DNA of 29,267 nucleotides from Bacillota bacterium (GTDB taxonomy: Bacteria; Bacillota; Clostridia; Christensenellales; Pumilibacteraceae): contig WQSV01000002.1 in the NCBI GenBank assembly GCA_009787685.1, forward strand, positions 1 through 29,267. The letters run 5' to 3'. The position numbers and the translations under genes are program-made. This document shows, piece after piece, positions 15,729-24,074 of the stretch. Under the pieces are notes generated by a model, which saw only the letters and a list, made by a program, of their open reading frames with translations, did not search any database and was not told the origin of the DNA. Numbering within the stretch: position 1 is the stretch's first letter; the number at the start of each line of letters is the position of its first letter.

Positions 15729-17306
15729 TTATTTCAGACTTGCCTTCACAAATCCCAAGAACAATGGGTGAGGCCTGTTTGGGCGTGACTTGAATTCTGG
15801 ATGGAATTGGACAGCTAGGAAAAACTTTTTATTTGAAATCTCGATTGCTTCAACCAAGTTTCCATCTGGCGAAAGTCCCGAAATAACCATTCCTTTTTGT
15901 GTCAAATTTTCTAGATATTTGTTGTTAACTTCTTGCTTGTGACGATGTCTTTCGCCGACTTCACTCTCGCCATAGATTTTTTGTAAAAGTGTGTTTGGTT
16001 TTATTACACAACGATACTCTCCAACCCTTCCTTTTTCACAAGATTCCACAACATCAATAACAGGGTGTTCAGTTTTTGCGAATTCAGTTGAATGAGCGTT
16101 TTGAAGTCCACAGACATTTCTTGCAAATTCAATAATTGCAGTTTGCATTCCAAGACCAATTCCAAAATATGGAACATCTTTTTCTCTTGCATACTTCGCC
16201 GCGAAAATTTTACCCTCAACTCCACGTTCTCCAAATCCAGTTGGAACAATAATTCCCGACAGTCCTTTGAGTTCAGTCACAACATTCTTTTCATTAAGTT
16301 TTTCCGAATCAATCCACTTAATGTCTATGTGAACACCATGTTCAAATCCCGCATGATTCAAACTCTCAACAACTGACAAATAAGCATCATGAAGCTGAAC
16401 ATACTTTCCAACCAGTCCAATTACAATTCTTTTTTTGCGAGTAGCAACTTTTTTTGTCATGTTTGTCCAGTCTGTTAAATCTGGTGGAGTGTCACATTTC
16501 AAGCCAAGTAGTTTGCAAACTGCTTCATCAAAATTGCTTTCATGAAGTGCAAGTGGCACTTCATAAAGCGTTGAGAGAGTGACGTTTCCAATAACGTGTT
16601 CTTTCTGGACATTGCAAAACAGTGCGATCTTGTCTTTCTCTTTTTGCGAGAGTGGCTCGTCCGTTCTTGTTATAATAATATTCGGAGAAATGCCCATTCC
16701 TTGAAGTTGCTTGACAGAATGTTGAACTGGTTTCGTTTTGTGTTCGTCCGACGCTTTCAAATATGGCACGAGTGCAACATGAACAAAAACACAGTTTTCT
16801 TTCCCTTGCTCAATTGATATTTGACGAATTGATTCCAGAAATGGTTGACTTTCAATATCCCCAGTCGTTCCGCCAATTTCAACAATCATGACTTCCGCTC
16901 CGCTTTTTTTAGCACCAGCATAGACAAAGTCTTTTATTTCATTTGTGATATGAGGGACAACTTGAACAGTCCCTCCACCATAACCACCTTCACGCTCACG
17001 AGAAAGAACATTCCAATAAACTCGCCCACTAGTCAACGACGAAAGTTGCGTCAAACTCTCATCAATAAACCTCTCATAGTGCCCCAAATCCAAATCAGTC
17101 TCCGCGCCATCATCTGTCACAAAAACTTCTCCATGTTCATATGGATTCATCATTCCGGGGTCAACATTCATGTAGGGGTCGAGTTTCTGCGCAGCGACTT
17201 TGATGCCACGTTGCTTTAGCAATCTCCCGAGTGATGCCGCGGTAATACCCTTTCCAAGCCCCGAGACAACACCTCCTGTCACAAACACAAATTTACATTC
17301 ACACAT
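15729..17306 (-). CDS. pyrG: CTP synthase with altered glutaminase active site
   Basis: Forms CTP from UTP and ATP, using ammonia usually released from glutamine by its C-terminal domain. The start at ATG 17304-17306 has AAAGGAGAT upstream and gives 525 residues, normal for PyrG; the longer frame translates a repeat. The synthetase domain is intact ('TGGVVSGLGKG' from residue 10, 'DPYMNVDPGMMNPYEHGEV', 'EIGGTTGDIES'). In the glutaminase domain the nucleophile motif normally read GICLGMQ is GIGLGMQ: codon 16157-16155 is GGT, so Gly384 replaces Cys. The oxyanion-hole PGGFG reads PTGFG (Thr356). The His and Glu of 'FHPEF' remain. Glutamine-dependent activity should be lost and ammonia-dependent activity kept. 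The reading frame is otherwise clean. Confidence 0.95.
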   Translation of the reverse strand: MCECKFVFVTGGVVSGLGKGITAASLGRLLKQRGIKVAAQKLDPYMNVDPGMMNPYEHGEVFVTDDGAETDLDLGHYERFIDESLTQLSSLTSGRVYWNVLSREREGGYGGGTVQVVPHITNEIKDFVYAGAKKSGAEVMIVEIGGTTGDIESQPFLESIRQISIEQGKENCVFVHVALVPYLKASDEHKTKPVQHSVKQLQGMGISPNIIITRTDEPLSQKEKDKIALFCNVQKEHVIGNVTLSTLYEVPLALHESNFDEAVCKLLGLKCDTPPDLTDWTNMTKKVATRKKRIVIGLVGKYVQLHDAYLSVVESLNHAGFEHGVHIDIKWIDSEKLNEKNVVTELKGLSGIIVPTGFGERGVEGKIFAAKYAREKDVPYFGIGLGMQTAIIEFARNVCGLQNAHSTEFAKTEHPVIDVVESCEKGRVGEYRCVIKPNTLLQKIYGESEVGERHRHKQEVNNKYLENLTQKGMVISGLSPDGNLVEAIEISNKKFFLAVQFHPEFKSRPNRPHPLFLGFVKASLK

Positions 17307-17374
17307 TTTGTTCTTATCTCCTTTGTTTTTCTTTTCCAATGCACAATTCACAGTGCTAGATTTATTTTGCGATT

Positions 17375-17441
17375 GACAATTTGCAATTTGCAAATCGATG
17401 ACAAACCACTCTTCTCCACAAGTTGCAAATCATAAATTGTC
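17375..17441. repeat. Stem-loop of TTGCAAA/TTTGCAA words upstream of pyrG
   Basis: GACAATTTGCAATTTGCAA (17375-17393) pairs with 17423-17441 at 16 of 19 positions. Its right end directly touches hairpin array A3, so the two repeat families abut here. Confidence 0.75.
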
Positions 17442-17590
17442 AACAGTCTTCGACTGGTTCGTCGGATTCTTCGTATATTTGCACTCTCCGTCAAACGGGT
17501 CAAAGACCCTTGTCAAGCATCTTCAATGCCTTTGTGAGAAATTTATTTTACTAGAAACTCCCCAACAAAGGGGTCGAAGACCCTTGTCTA
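17442..17590. repeat. Hairpin-repeat array A3 (short)
   Basis: CAGTC-TTC-GACTG (17444-17456), GGGTC-AAA-GACCC (17507-17519), a decayed AGCATC-TTC unit near 17517-17530 and GGGTC-GAA-GACCC (17571-17583), with the linkers TTCGTCGGATT, TTTGCACTCTCCGTC and CTTGTCAAG. It fills the gap between the CFI-box gene and the pyrG leader. Confidence 0.85.
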
Positions 17591-17601
17591 TTCTTAAAGT
17601 A

Positions 17602-18438
17602 TTAATATTCGCTGTCTTCGTATGGCGTTGCTTCAAATCCTCTCGCTTGAAGTTTTCTGACTTTTCTGTCAAGCAATTTTTTTGAAACACTTTTAAACAA
17701 CCTCGTTTCACCAAAGACTTTGACCATTGTTGGACTAATTCGATAATACATTTTGATAAATAGTCTTCCACTTTTTTTGTTAGCAAGTTTATAGTCACGA
17801 TATCTTCTCAATGTCCAAACTTCCGGGCAATCATATGAGCCATAGATTGAGGTCGCTATGTAGCACCCTTTTGCTCCAGCAGCTGCAGGACCATTCGGCT
17901 TTTTTTCTGGAAATCTTCCCAAGTCTGCTCTCAATTTTTCAATTCCCTCTGCTTTTTCTTTTTCCAAATCCGCTTGACCTGTTTGACTGAATCTGATTGC
18001 ATTATCCATATAAAGTGTGTAGTTATCGACCGCTCTGTTAATTGAATGAAGAACCAATTCTTTTTGTTCGATTCCAAAAACCAAACCTTTTTGATAGAAT
18101 CTTGCAAAACTTAGCCACTGCATCGGCTCATGTCCACCAGCCAATTCCGACTGACAATAAAGCTCAACAACCGCATTAAAACCCTTGTCCGTCCCAATCA
18201 CAACCGACTTTGGCCCAGAAGTGAAATAGGTTCTCTCCCAGTTTTGAGCAAGTGCCAACTTCGACTGCCATTCATGGTTCGCCGTCACAACTTGGACAAC
18301 CTGTTGGGGTTGACCATTCGACACAACTGGCGAAGCCTGCTTGATTAATGCAAAACCACAAAAATCACAAAAGCTTTTAGTTGCCCCCTCATTGATTTCA
18401 ATCATAGCCCCACAATTCGGGCAATTATTATTAATCAT
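17602..18438 (-). CDS. Zinc-ribbon protein with C-terminal CFI-box domain
   Basis: A 278-residue soluble protein. The N-terminus is a zinc ribbon (Cys6, Cys9, Cys24, Cys27, as CPNCG and CDFCG). A Gln/Val-rich linker and a helical middle region follow. Residues about 190-245 ('GCYIATSIYGSYDCPEVW', 'LRRYRDYKL', 'YYRISPTMVKVFG') match the CFI-box C-terminal domain found in many Clostridia, often behind zinc ribbons or DnaJ modules; its function is not established. AAGGAGA stands before ATG 18436-18438. It is preceded by a possible small gene and followed by array A3. A role in membrane or protein quality control would be a guess. Confidence 0.8.
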   Translation of the reverse strand: MINNNCPNCGAMIEINEGATKSFCDFCGFALIKQASPVVSNGQPQQVVQVVTANHEWQSKLALAQNWERTYFTSGPKSVVIGTDKGFNAVVELYCQSELAGGHEPMQWLSFARFYQKGLVFGIEQKELVLHSINRAVDNYTLYMDNAIRFSQTGQADLEKEKAEGIEKLRADLGRFPEKKPNGPAAAGAKGCYIATSIYGSYDCPEVWTLRRYRDYKLANKKSGRLFIKMYYRISPTMVKVFGETRLFKSVSKKLLDRKVRKLQARGFEATPYEDSEY

Positions 18439-18503
18439 AATTCATTTTCTCCTTGTGACACAATAGTGTCAATTGATTTGTTTGTTTTATTCTGTTCTGA
18501 TTT

Positions 18504-18644
18504 TTAAGCATAATATTTATCTTTATTCCACTTCTTGATATTAGTGTCAATAAATTCCCAAATATCATTATAGCCATCAGCATTATGAACAACACGCTCA
18601 TGAAATGATTTGCGTCTTTGGTGCAAATTGCCACAAAATAACAT
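18504..18644 (-). CDS. Possible 46-residue small protein or gene fragment
   Basis: ATG 18642-18644 opens a 46-residue frame (start MLFCGNLHQRRKSFHERVVH, end KKWNKDKYYA) with a protein-like, charged and aromatic composition. The reading frame is open about 24 further bases upstream with a TTG, so it may be slightly longer or a remnant. An overlapping frame of 77 residues is open too but looks less coded. No family is recognised and no ribosome site is clear. It fills most of the gap between guaA and the CFI-box gene; otherwise that gap shows nothing. Confidence 0.35.
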   Translation of the reverse strand: MLFCGNLHQRRKSFHERVVHNADGYNDIWEFIDTNIKKWNKDKYYA

Positions 18645-18721
18645 CCGTTTGAGAATACTTTCAATCAACTAAACTATTTGCTTTCTAAAACAATCTGCTG
18701 TTATTCATAAAATAATCCTCT

Positions 18722-19666
18722 CTACTCCCACTCAATTGTCGCGGTTGGCTTACTAGTCACATCAAAGACAATTCTTGAAACTTGCTTTACTTCTGTTGTG
18801 ATTCTTGAGATGATTTTTTTGAGCAGTGGATATGGGATTTCGACACATTCCGCCGTCATAAAATTGATTGTTTCGACTGCTCGAAGCGCAAGGACATAAT
18901 CAAATGTTCTTTGCCCGTCTTTTACTCCAACCGATTTTGTTTGAGTCAATACCGCAAAATATTGCGATGGACGATTTTCCAACTTATCCAATTCTTCACG
19001 AAAAATTGCGTCTGCATCTCTTAGGGTTTCAAGTTTTTCAAAAGTGATTTCGCCCAAAACTCGAACCGCAAGCCCCGGACCCGGAAACGGTTGACGCATC
19101 ACCAATGTTTTTGGAAGCCCTAGTTTCTCACCAACAATGCGAACTTCATCTTTATATAATCCTGCAAGTGGCTCAACAAGACCCATCTTCATGTCTTTTG
19201 GAAGTCCACCAACATTGTGGTGGCTTTTGATTGTTGCATGATTTTTGTCGCCACTTTCAACTATGTCAGGATAGATTGTTCCTTGAGCAAGGAACGGAAT
19301 ATCACCCAATTTTTTCGACTCTTCTTCAAAAACACGAACAAATTCAACACCAATAATTTTACGTTTTTTCTCTGGGTCGCTGACTCCTTTGACCGCTTCT
19401 AGGAATCGATTTTGAGCATTGACACGAATCAACTTCAAATCAAAATCTTTAAAAGCCTCTTCAATTTCATCTCCCTCGTTTTTACGCATAAACCCATGAT
19501 CGACAAAAACGCAAATCAGCTGTCCCGGTATTGCTTTTGACAAAAGTGCCGCGCAAACTGATGAATCAACTCCGCCACTGAGTCCAAGCAAAACTTTCTC
19601 TTTTCCGACTTTATTTTTAATGTCAGAAATCTGTTCTTCAATATAATTTTCTAGATTTATTCTCAT
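18722..19666 (-). CDS. guaA: GMP synthetase, ATP-pyrophosphatase part only
   Basis: Converts XMP to GMP with ATP and ammonia. The start at ATG 19664-19666 (MRINLENYIEEQI) is backed by a GGAG nine bases upstream and gives 314 residues. The P-loop of the synthetase domain, 'LLGLSGGVDSSVCAALL' (residues 26-42), comes at once, and the C-terminal dimerisation domain ends normally in 'SKPTATIEWE'. The about 190-residue glutaminase domain that precedes this in most bacterial GuaA is absent, as in archaeal two-subunit enzymes. No separate glutaminase subunit is visible in the window. It follows carB on the same strand after a stem-loop. Confidence 0.95.
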   Translation of the reverse strand: MRINLENYIEEQISDIKNKVGKEKVLLGLSGGVDSSVCAALLSKAIPGQLICVFVDHGFMRKNEGDEIEEAFKDFDLKLIRVNAQNRFLEAVKGVSDPEKKRKIIGVEFVRVFEEESKKLGDIPFLAQGTIYPDIVESGDKNHATIKSHHNVGGLPKDMKMGLVEPLAGLYKDEVRIVGEKLGLPKTLVMRQPFPGPGLAVRVLGEITFEKLETLRDADAIFREELDKLENRPSQYFAVLTQTKSVGVKDGQRTFDYVLALRAVETINFMTAECVEIPYPLLKKIISRITTEVKQVSRIVFDVTSKPTATIEWE

Positions 19667-19697
19667 AAAAAAATTCTCCGACAATGCATAATGACAC

Positions 19698-19751
19698 AAT
19701 GCACAATTACTGTTGACCTAAACTTTTAAAAATCAATCTTCATTGTGCATT
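19698..19751. repeat. Stem-loop of AATGCACAAT words between carB and guaA
   Basis: AATGCACAAT (19698-19707) pairs perfectly with ATTGTGCATT (19742-19751). Further AATGCATA, AATGACAC and CATTCTGAAC words extend the pattern from 19682 to 19770. It lies in the carB-guaA gap. Confidence 0.7.
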
Positions 19752-19774
19752 CTGAACTGTGAAATTATGGATTG

Positions 19775-22700
19775 TTAAAATAGTGCATTAATATCAATCA
19801 ATTCAACAGTCTCTTCACTGTAGCCACTTGCAATGCTATAAATTAACGCCCTTGCTGTGTCGACACTTGTGACATAGGAAATTCCAAGTTGAACTGCTCT
19901 TCTTCTGACTTTAACGTCGTCTCTTGCGGGGTCTCTGCCTTTTTCACTTGTTGAAACAACATAAGCAACTTTTCCGCTTTCAAGCAAAGTGACAGTGTTG
20001 TCAGTCTTTGACTCTTTCGCTTTTTTAACGACTTTTGCAACATCAACTCCATTTTTTTGCAAAAATTTCGCCGTTCCACTTGTTGAATAGATTTCAAAAC
20101 TTTCTTGTTGAAACTTTCTTGCGACAGCAATGATCGCGTCTTTGTCTGCATCACTCACCGTAATAAGAACTCCGCCTTTTTTCTTCATTTTGTAGCCCGC
20201 ACCAAGAAGACCTTTGTAGAGCGCTTCTTCAAGAGTTCGCCCTAAGCCAAGAACCTCGCCCGTTGATTTCATTTCTGGCCCCAAAAGAGTATCAAGTCCT
20301 GTTAGTTTTTCAAAGCTAAAAACTGGAACTTTGACAGTGACGAAATCAGGGACTGGAGCAATGCCTTTGAGCGGTGTCAAGTCTCTCAATTTTTCTCCAA
20401 GGGAACATCTGACCGCAAGTTCGCACATGTCGATGCCCGTCACTTTTGAAATATACGGCACTGTTCTTGACGCACGAGGATTGACCTCAATGACATAAAT
20501 TTCTCCTTCATAAAGAACATATTGAATGTTGACTAATCCTCGAACATCAAGGGCTTTGACTATTTTTTTGGTCAATGCCAAAACTCTGTCCGCAAGGATT
20601 TTTCCAACATTGATTGTTGGATAGACCGCAATACTATCTCCCGAGTGAACACCCGTCGCTTCAATTTGTTCCATGATTCCGGGAATCAAAACTTCTTCAC
20701 CGTCACAAATTGCATCAACTTCAATCTCTCTTCCTTTCAAATATTTGTCGATGAGAACTGGCCCATTCAACTCTCTTCTCAAAATGATATCCATGTATTC
20801 AATAATGTCATCGTCATTGAACGCAATAATCATGTTCTGTCCACCCAAGACATACGACGGTCTCATCAAGACTGGATAGCCAAGTTTTCTCGCTTCTTTC
20901 AGCGCATCATTTTTTGTGAAGACACCAACACCATCTGGACGACGAATATTAAGCCCTTCAAGAAGTTTGTCGAACCTATCCCTATCTTCACAAATATCGA
21001 TTGCATCGGCACTTGTTCCAAGTATTTTAACACCTCTGTCAGACAATCCTTTTGCAAGTTTTATTGCGGTTCCGCCACCAAACGCAACAACAACACCGAT
21101 TGGCTTTTCAATGTTGATAATACTCATGACATCTTCAATGCAAAGTGGCTCAAAATAGAGCCTGTCTGCCGTGTCAAAATCAGTTGATAAAGTTTCTGGA
21201 TTGTTGTTAATAACAATCGCATCATAGCCAAGTTTGCGAAGCGTCCAAACACAATGAACAGAAGCATAGTCAAATTCAATTCCTTGCCCGATTCGAATTG
21301 GCCCAGATCCCAAAACAACAACTTTTTCTTTCTTGCTGTTTTGAATAAACGGAAGCGCCTCGTTTTCTTCGCCATTTTCTATTGAATAAAAATATGCGGT
21401 TTTAGAATCAAACTCGCCAGCACAAGTGTCCACCATTTTGTAGACTAGTTTTGGGTTGTTTTCAACTTTTTTATCCTTGTTTTCACTCTTAATTATTCTG
21501 ACAAGCGCATTCAAGAACCATCTGTCAATTTTTGTTATGTTGAAAATGTCTTCAACTGAAACCCCACGCTTCAACGCTTCATAGACAACAAACAATCTTT
21601 GGTCAGTTTTTTCGTTGAGCATTGCTCGAATTTCGCTGTCTTTCTTTTCAATGAGTCTCGGCGAGTCCAAGCCTTTCAATCCAAGCTCTGCTCCTCTGAC
21701 CGCTTTAATTAGTGCGTTCTCAAAATTGTCCGACATCGCCATAACTTCGCCTGTCGCTTTCATTTGAGTTCCAAGCTTGTTTTCTGCATAGACAAATTTG
21801 TCAAACGGAAACTTTGGAAGCTTGACAACAACATAGTCAATCGCTGGCTCAAAACATGCTTTTGTCGTTTTTGTGACAGGATTTTCGATTTCATCAAGAG
21901 TGTAGCCGATTGCGATTTGAGTTGCAACTTTCGCAATTGGATATCCCGTTGCTTTTGACGCAAGAGCCGATGAGCGCGAAACTCTCGGGTTAACTTCAAT
22001 AACCGCATATTCAAAACTGTCTGGATTGAGTGCAAGCTGGACATTACACCCGCCCTCAACTCCAAGAGCTTCAACAATGTTCAATGATGCACTTCGAAGC
22101 ATTTGAAACTCTTTATCACCAAGCGTTAAGCATGGTGCAACAACAATGCTATCGCCCGTGTGAATCCCAACAGGGTCAACGTTCTCCATTGAACAAACAA
22201 TAATTTTGTTGCCCATTTTGTCGCGAATAACCTCAAACTCGATTTCTTTCCAACCTGCAATCGACATTTCAATAAGACACTGCCCGATTGGAGACATTGC
22301 AATTCCTCCCGAGCAAATGTTCTTGAGTTCATCTTCGTTGAAAGCGAACCCACCGCCTGCTCCACCCATGGTGAATGCTGGACGCACGACAACTGGATAG
22401 CCTCTCTCTTTCGCAAACTTCACCGCTTCTTCAACAGTCGTAACTGTGACAGACGGAACGCAAGGTTGCTCGATTTTTTCCATCAAGTCCTTGAAAATTT
22501 GCCTGTCCTCCGCTCTGTCAATAGTCTCTGGAAGAGACCCCAACAAGCGAATACCATGCTCTTTCAAAAAGCCACTCTTCGCTAGTTGCATTGAAAGAGT
22601 TAGTCCGGTTTGACCTCCCAAACCAGAAAGAATACCATCTGGTTTTTCTTTCATCGCAATTCTTTTAACGGTCTCCAAAGTTAACGGCTCAATATAAATC

Positions 22701-22888
22701 TTGTCCGCAATGTTTTTGTCCGTCATGATGGTCGCAGGGTTTGAGTTTATCAAAACGATTTCAATACCATTTTGCTTGAGAACTCGACACGCTTGAGTGC
22801 CCGCATAGTCAAATTCAGCCGCTTGTCCAATAACAATTGGACCCGACCCAATAACCATTACTTTTTTAATCTTCTTATCATGTGGCAT
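19775..22888 (-). CDS. carB: Carbamoyl-phosphate synthase, large subunit
   Basis: Makes carbamoyl phosphate from bicarbonate, ammonia and two ATP for pyrimidine and arginine synthesis. The start at ATG 22886-22888 (MPHDKKIKKVMVIGSGPIVI) has AAAGGAGC about 12 bases upstream; the longer frame to 22957 is unlikely. With 1037 residues it has the full two-lobed ATP-grasp layout: the first half opens with 'GSGPIVIGQAAEFDYAGTQA' and the second repeats it as 'GSGPIRIGQGIEFDYASVH'. The C-terminal allosteric MGS-like domain ('VLITVSDADKDAIIAVARKF', 'YVVSTSEKGRDPARDDVKVR') is complete. carA is upstream on the same strand but about 1.2 kb away because a broken gene lies between them, which is unusual for carAB. 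Confidence 0.97.
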   Translation of the reverse strand: MPHDKKIKKVMVIGSGPIVIGQAAEFDYAGTQACRVLKQNGIEIVLINSNPATIMTDKNIADKIYIEPLTLETVKRIAMKEKPDGILSGLGGQTGLTLSMQLAKSGFLKEHGIRLLGSLPETIDRAEDRQIFKDLMEKIEQPCVPSVTVTTVEEAVKFAKERGYPVVVRPAFTMGGAGGGFAFNEDELKNICSGGIAMSPIGQCLIEMSIAGWKEIEFEVIRDKMGNKIIVCSMENVDPVGIHTGDSIVVAPCLTLGDKEFQMLRSASLNIVEALGVEGGCNVQLALNPDSFEYAVIEVNPRVSRSSALASKATGYPIAKVATQIAIGYTLDEIENPVTKTTKACFEPAIDYVVVKLPKFPFDKFVYAENKLGTQMKATGEVMAMSDNFENALIKAVRGAELGLKGLDSPRLIEKKDSEIRAMLNEKTDQRLFVVYEALKRGVSVEDIFNITKIDRWFLNALVRIIKSENKDKKVENNPKLVYKMVDTCAGEFDSKTAYFYSIENGEENEALPFIQNSKKEKVVVLGSGPIRIGQGIEFDYASVHCVWTLRKLGYDAIVINNNPETLSTDFDTADRLYFEPLCIEDVMSIINIEKPIGVVVAFGGGTAIKLAKGLSDRGVKILGTSADAIDICEDRDRFDKLLEGLNIRRPDGVGVFTKNDALKEARKLGYPVLMRPSYVLGGQNMIIAFNDDDIIEYMDIILRRELNGPVLIDKYLKGREIEVDAICDGEEVLIPGIMEQIEATGVHSGDSIAVYPTINVGKILADRVLALTKKIVKALDVRGLVNIQYVLYEGEIYVIEVNPRASRTVPYISKVTGIDMCELAVRCSLGEKLRDLTPLKGIAPVPDFVTVKVPVFSFEKLTGLDTLLGPEMKSTGEVLGLGRTLEEALYKGLLGAGYKMKKKGGVLITVSDADKDAIIAVARKFQQESFEIYSTSGTAKFLQKNGVDVAKVVKKAKESKTDNTVTLLESGKVAYVVSTSEKGRDPARDDVKVRRRAVQLGISYVTSVDTARALIYSIASGYSEETVELIDINALF

Positions 22889-23045
22889 AATTTTAATGCT
22901 CCTTTGCGTCCATGACGCTTCTGTCATAGTCATCTTGTGAAAACAATTTCGTATCATAGTTGCATTTTGTTTTCAAGGTTGTTTGTCTACTTGTTTATAT
23001 ATCATGAAACTGACATATTTTTTTCATATTTTAATCTGGAAATCT

Positions 23046-24062
23046 TTAGAGTGTCGTCTTCTCTCTTGAACCATTAATGCTACCATATTGCATTTGAACC
23101 CAGACGATATATCGACGAAAAGCTCCGTCAACAACTCTCTCCACGCTCTGTGGAATTGTCATGCTTCTAAATCCAGTCGCCTCATAAAAATCCCTATATC
23201 TTATCTCCCTTGTTCATTCTGGAATATGGACATAATTCAAAAATTCCCTCAAGCGATGTCCCCATTAATGAAGCATCAACAGCAAAAACCTCACCAACAT
23301 TCAACGGAAAGCGATTCGCAAACATCACGGCAATTGCTCCACCGGTTGAGTGTCCAGTAAAATTAAACTTAGTAACTTGTCCAAAATGATGAAGATAATC
23401 ATAGGAAATCATGACAAGCATTATCGCAAGGTGATTATACATATATTCATGATACTTTTAACTTTCATCAACATCAAAGACGATTATGCTGTGTATGTAA
23501 GGGCTTTGAATTCGGTTGAACCATGGGGATTGTGGGTTAGAAGTGAACGCTTGGTTAGAGTTAAAGTTTGTGTAAGACTGTGGAGTTGCGTCTAGGCGAT
23601 AAATGGAGAGTTCTGCTTCATTATGCTCGTTCAACTCCACTAAGAATCTAGAATAATCATATTGAAAAACATCATGCCTCTCGTTACTCCTGTCTCTTTG
23701 AACTGCATAAGGAGTTCCATCCGCAAAAGCATTGTATTTGTGCCCATAAGTGTTGTTGTTGTATCGTTTGCTAAGAAAGAATATTGATCTATTTTGCTTA
23801 CATTATTAAGCACAACATAATTCTCCCCACCACTCTTCACTCGTCAATCTCAGCGTGCAACCTTAAAACCCCTTCACTGCTTATTGCTCTAGACCTTTCT
23901 TCAAGCAATATATTTCATTGCGATTTAGTCTGTAATAAATCAAATATTCACCATATACCCTCACCTCTTTTACTAATATTCAAAAGTCCGCAACCCATCA
24001 TCGGCACTGTAAATATCACCGCCAAAATCGCTACTAATAAAGTTTTAAAACTCTTTTGTCAT
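23046..24062 (-). pseudogene. Broken lipoprotein alpha/beta-hydrolase between carA and carB
   Basis: Joining minus-strand frames from 24062 to 23046 gives one protein of about 330 residues. It begins with a lipoprotein signal (KSFKTLLVAILAVIFTVPMM, then GCG), placed one frame off the ATG at 24060-24062. Next come stretches interrupted by three TGA codons (about 23845-23970), a shift near 23780 into a good frame ('YGHKYNAFADGTPYAVQRD' onward), a TAA at about 23458, then 'FNFTGHSTGGAIAVMFANRF' with the GHSxGG nucleophile motif, and a last shift near 23195 into 'YRDFYEATGFRSM' ending at TAA 23046-23048. It would have been a surface lipase or esterase. The number of lesions rules out sequencing error. 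It now separates carA from carB. Confidence 0.75.
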
Positions 24063-24074
24063 GTTTTTGCCTAG

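Noticed and set aside
17307..17393. N-terminal extension of PyrG by 29 residues
   Set aside because: AAAGGAGAT lies just before the inner ATG, and PyrG homologs begin at the TGGVVSGLGKG-containing segment.
23845..23970. TGA read as tryptophan (alternative code), because a coherent frame contains three TGA codons
   Set aside because: pflA and the dehydrogenase end properly at TGA, the intact genes contain no internal TGA, and the same locus also has a TAA and frameshifts, so decay explains it.
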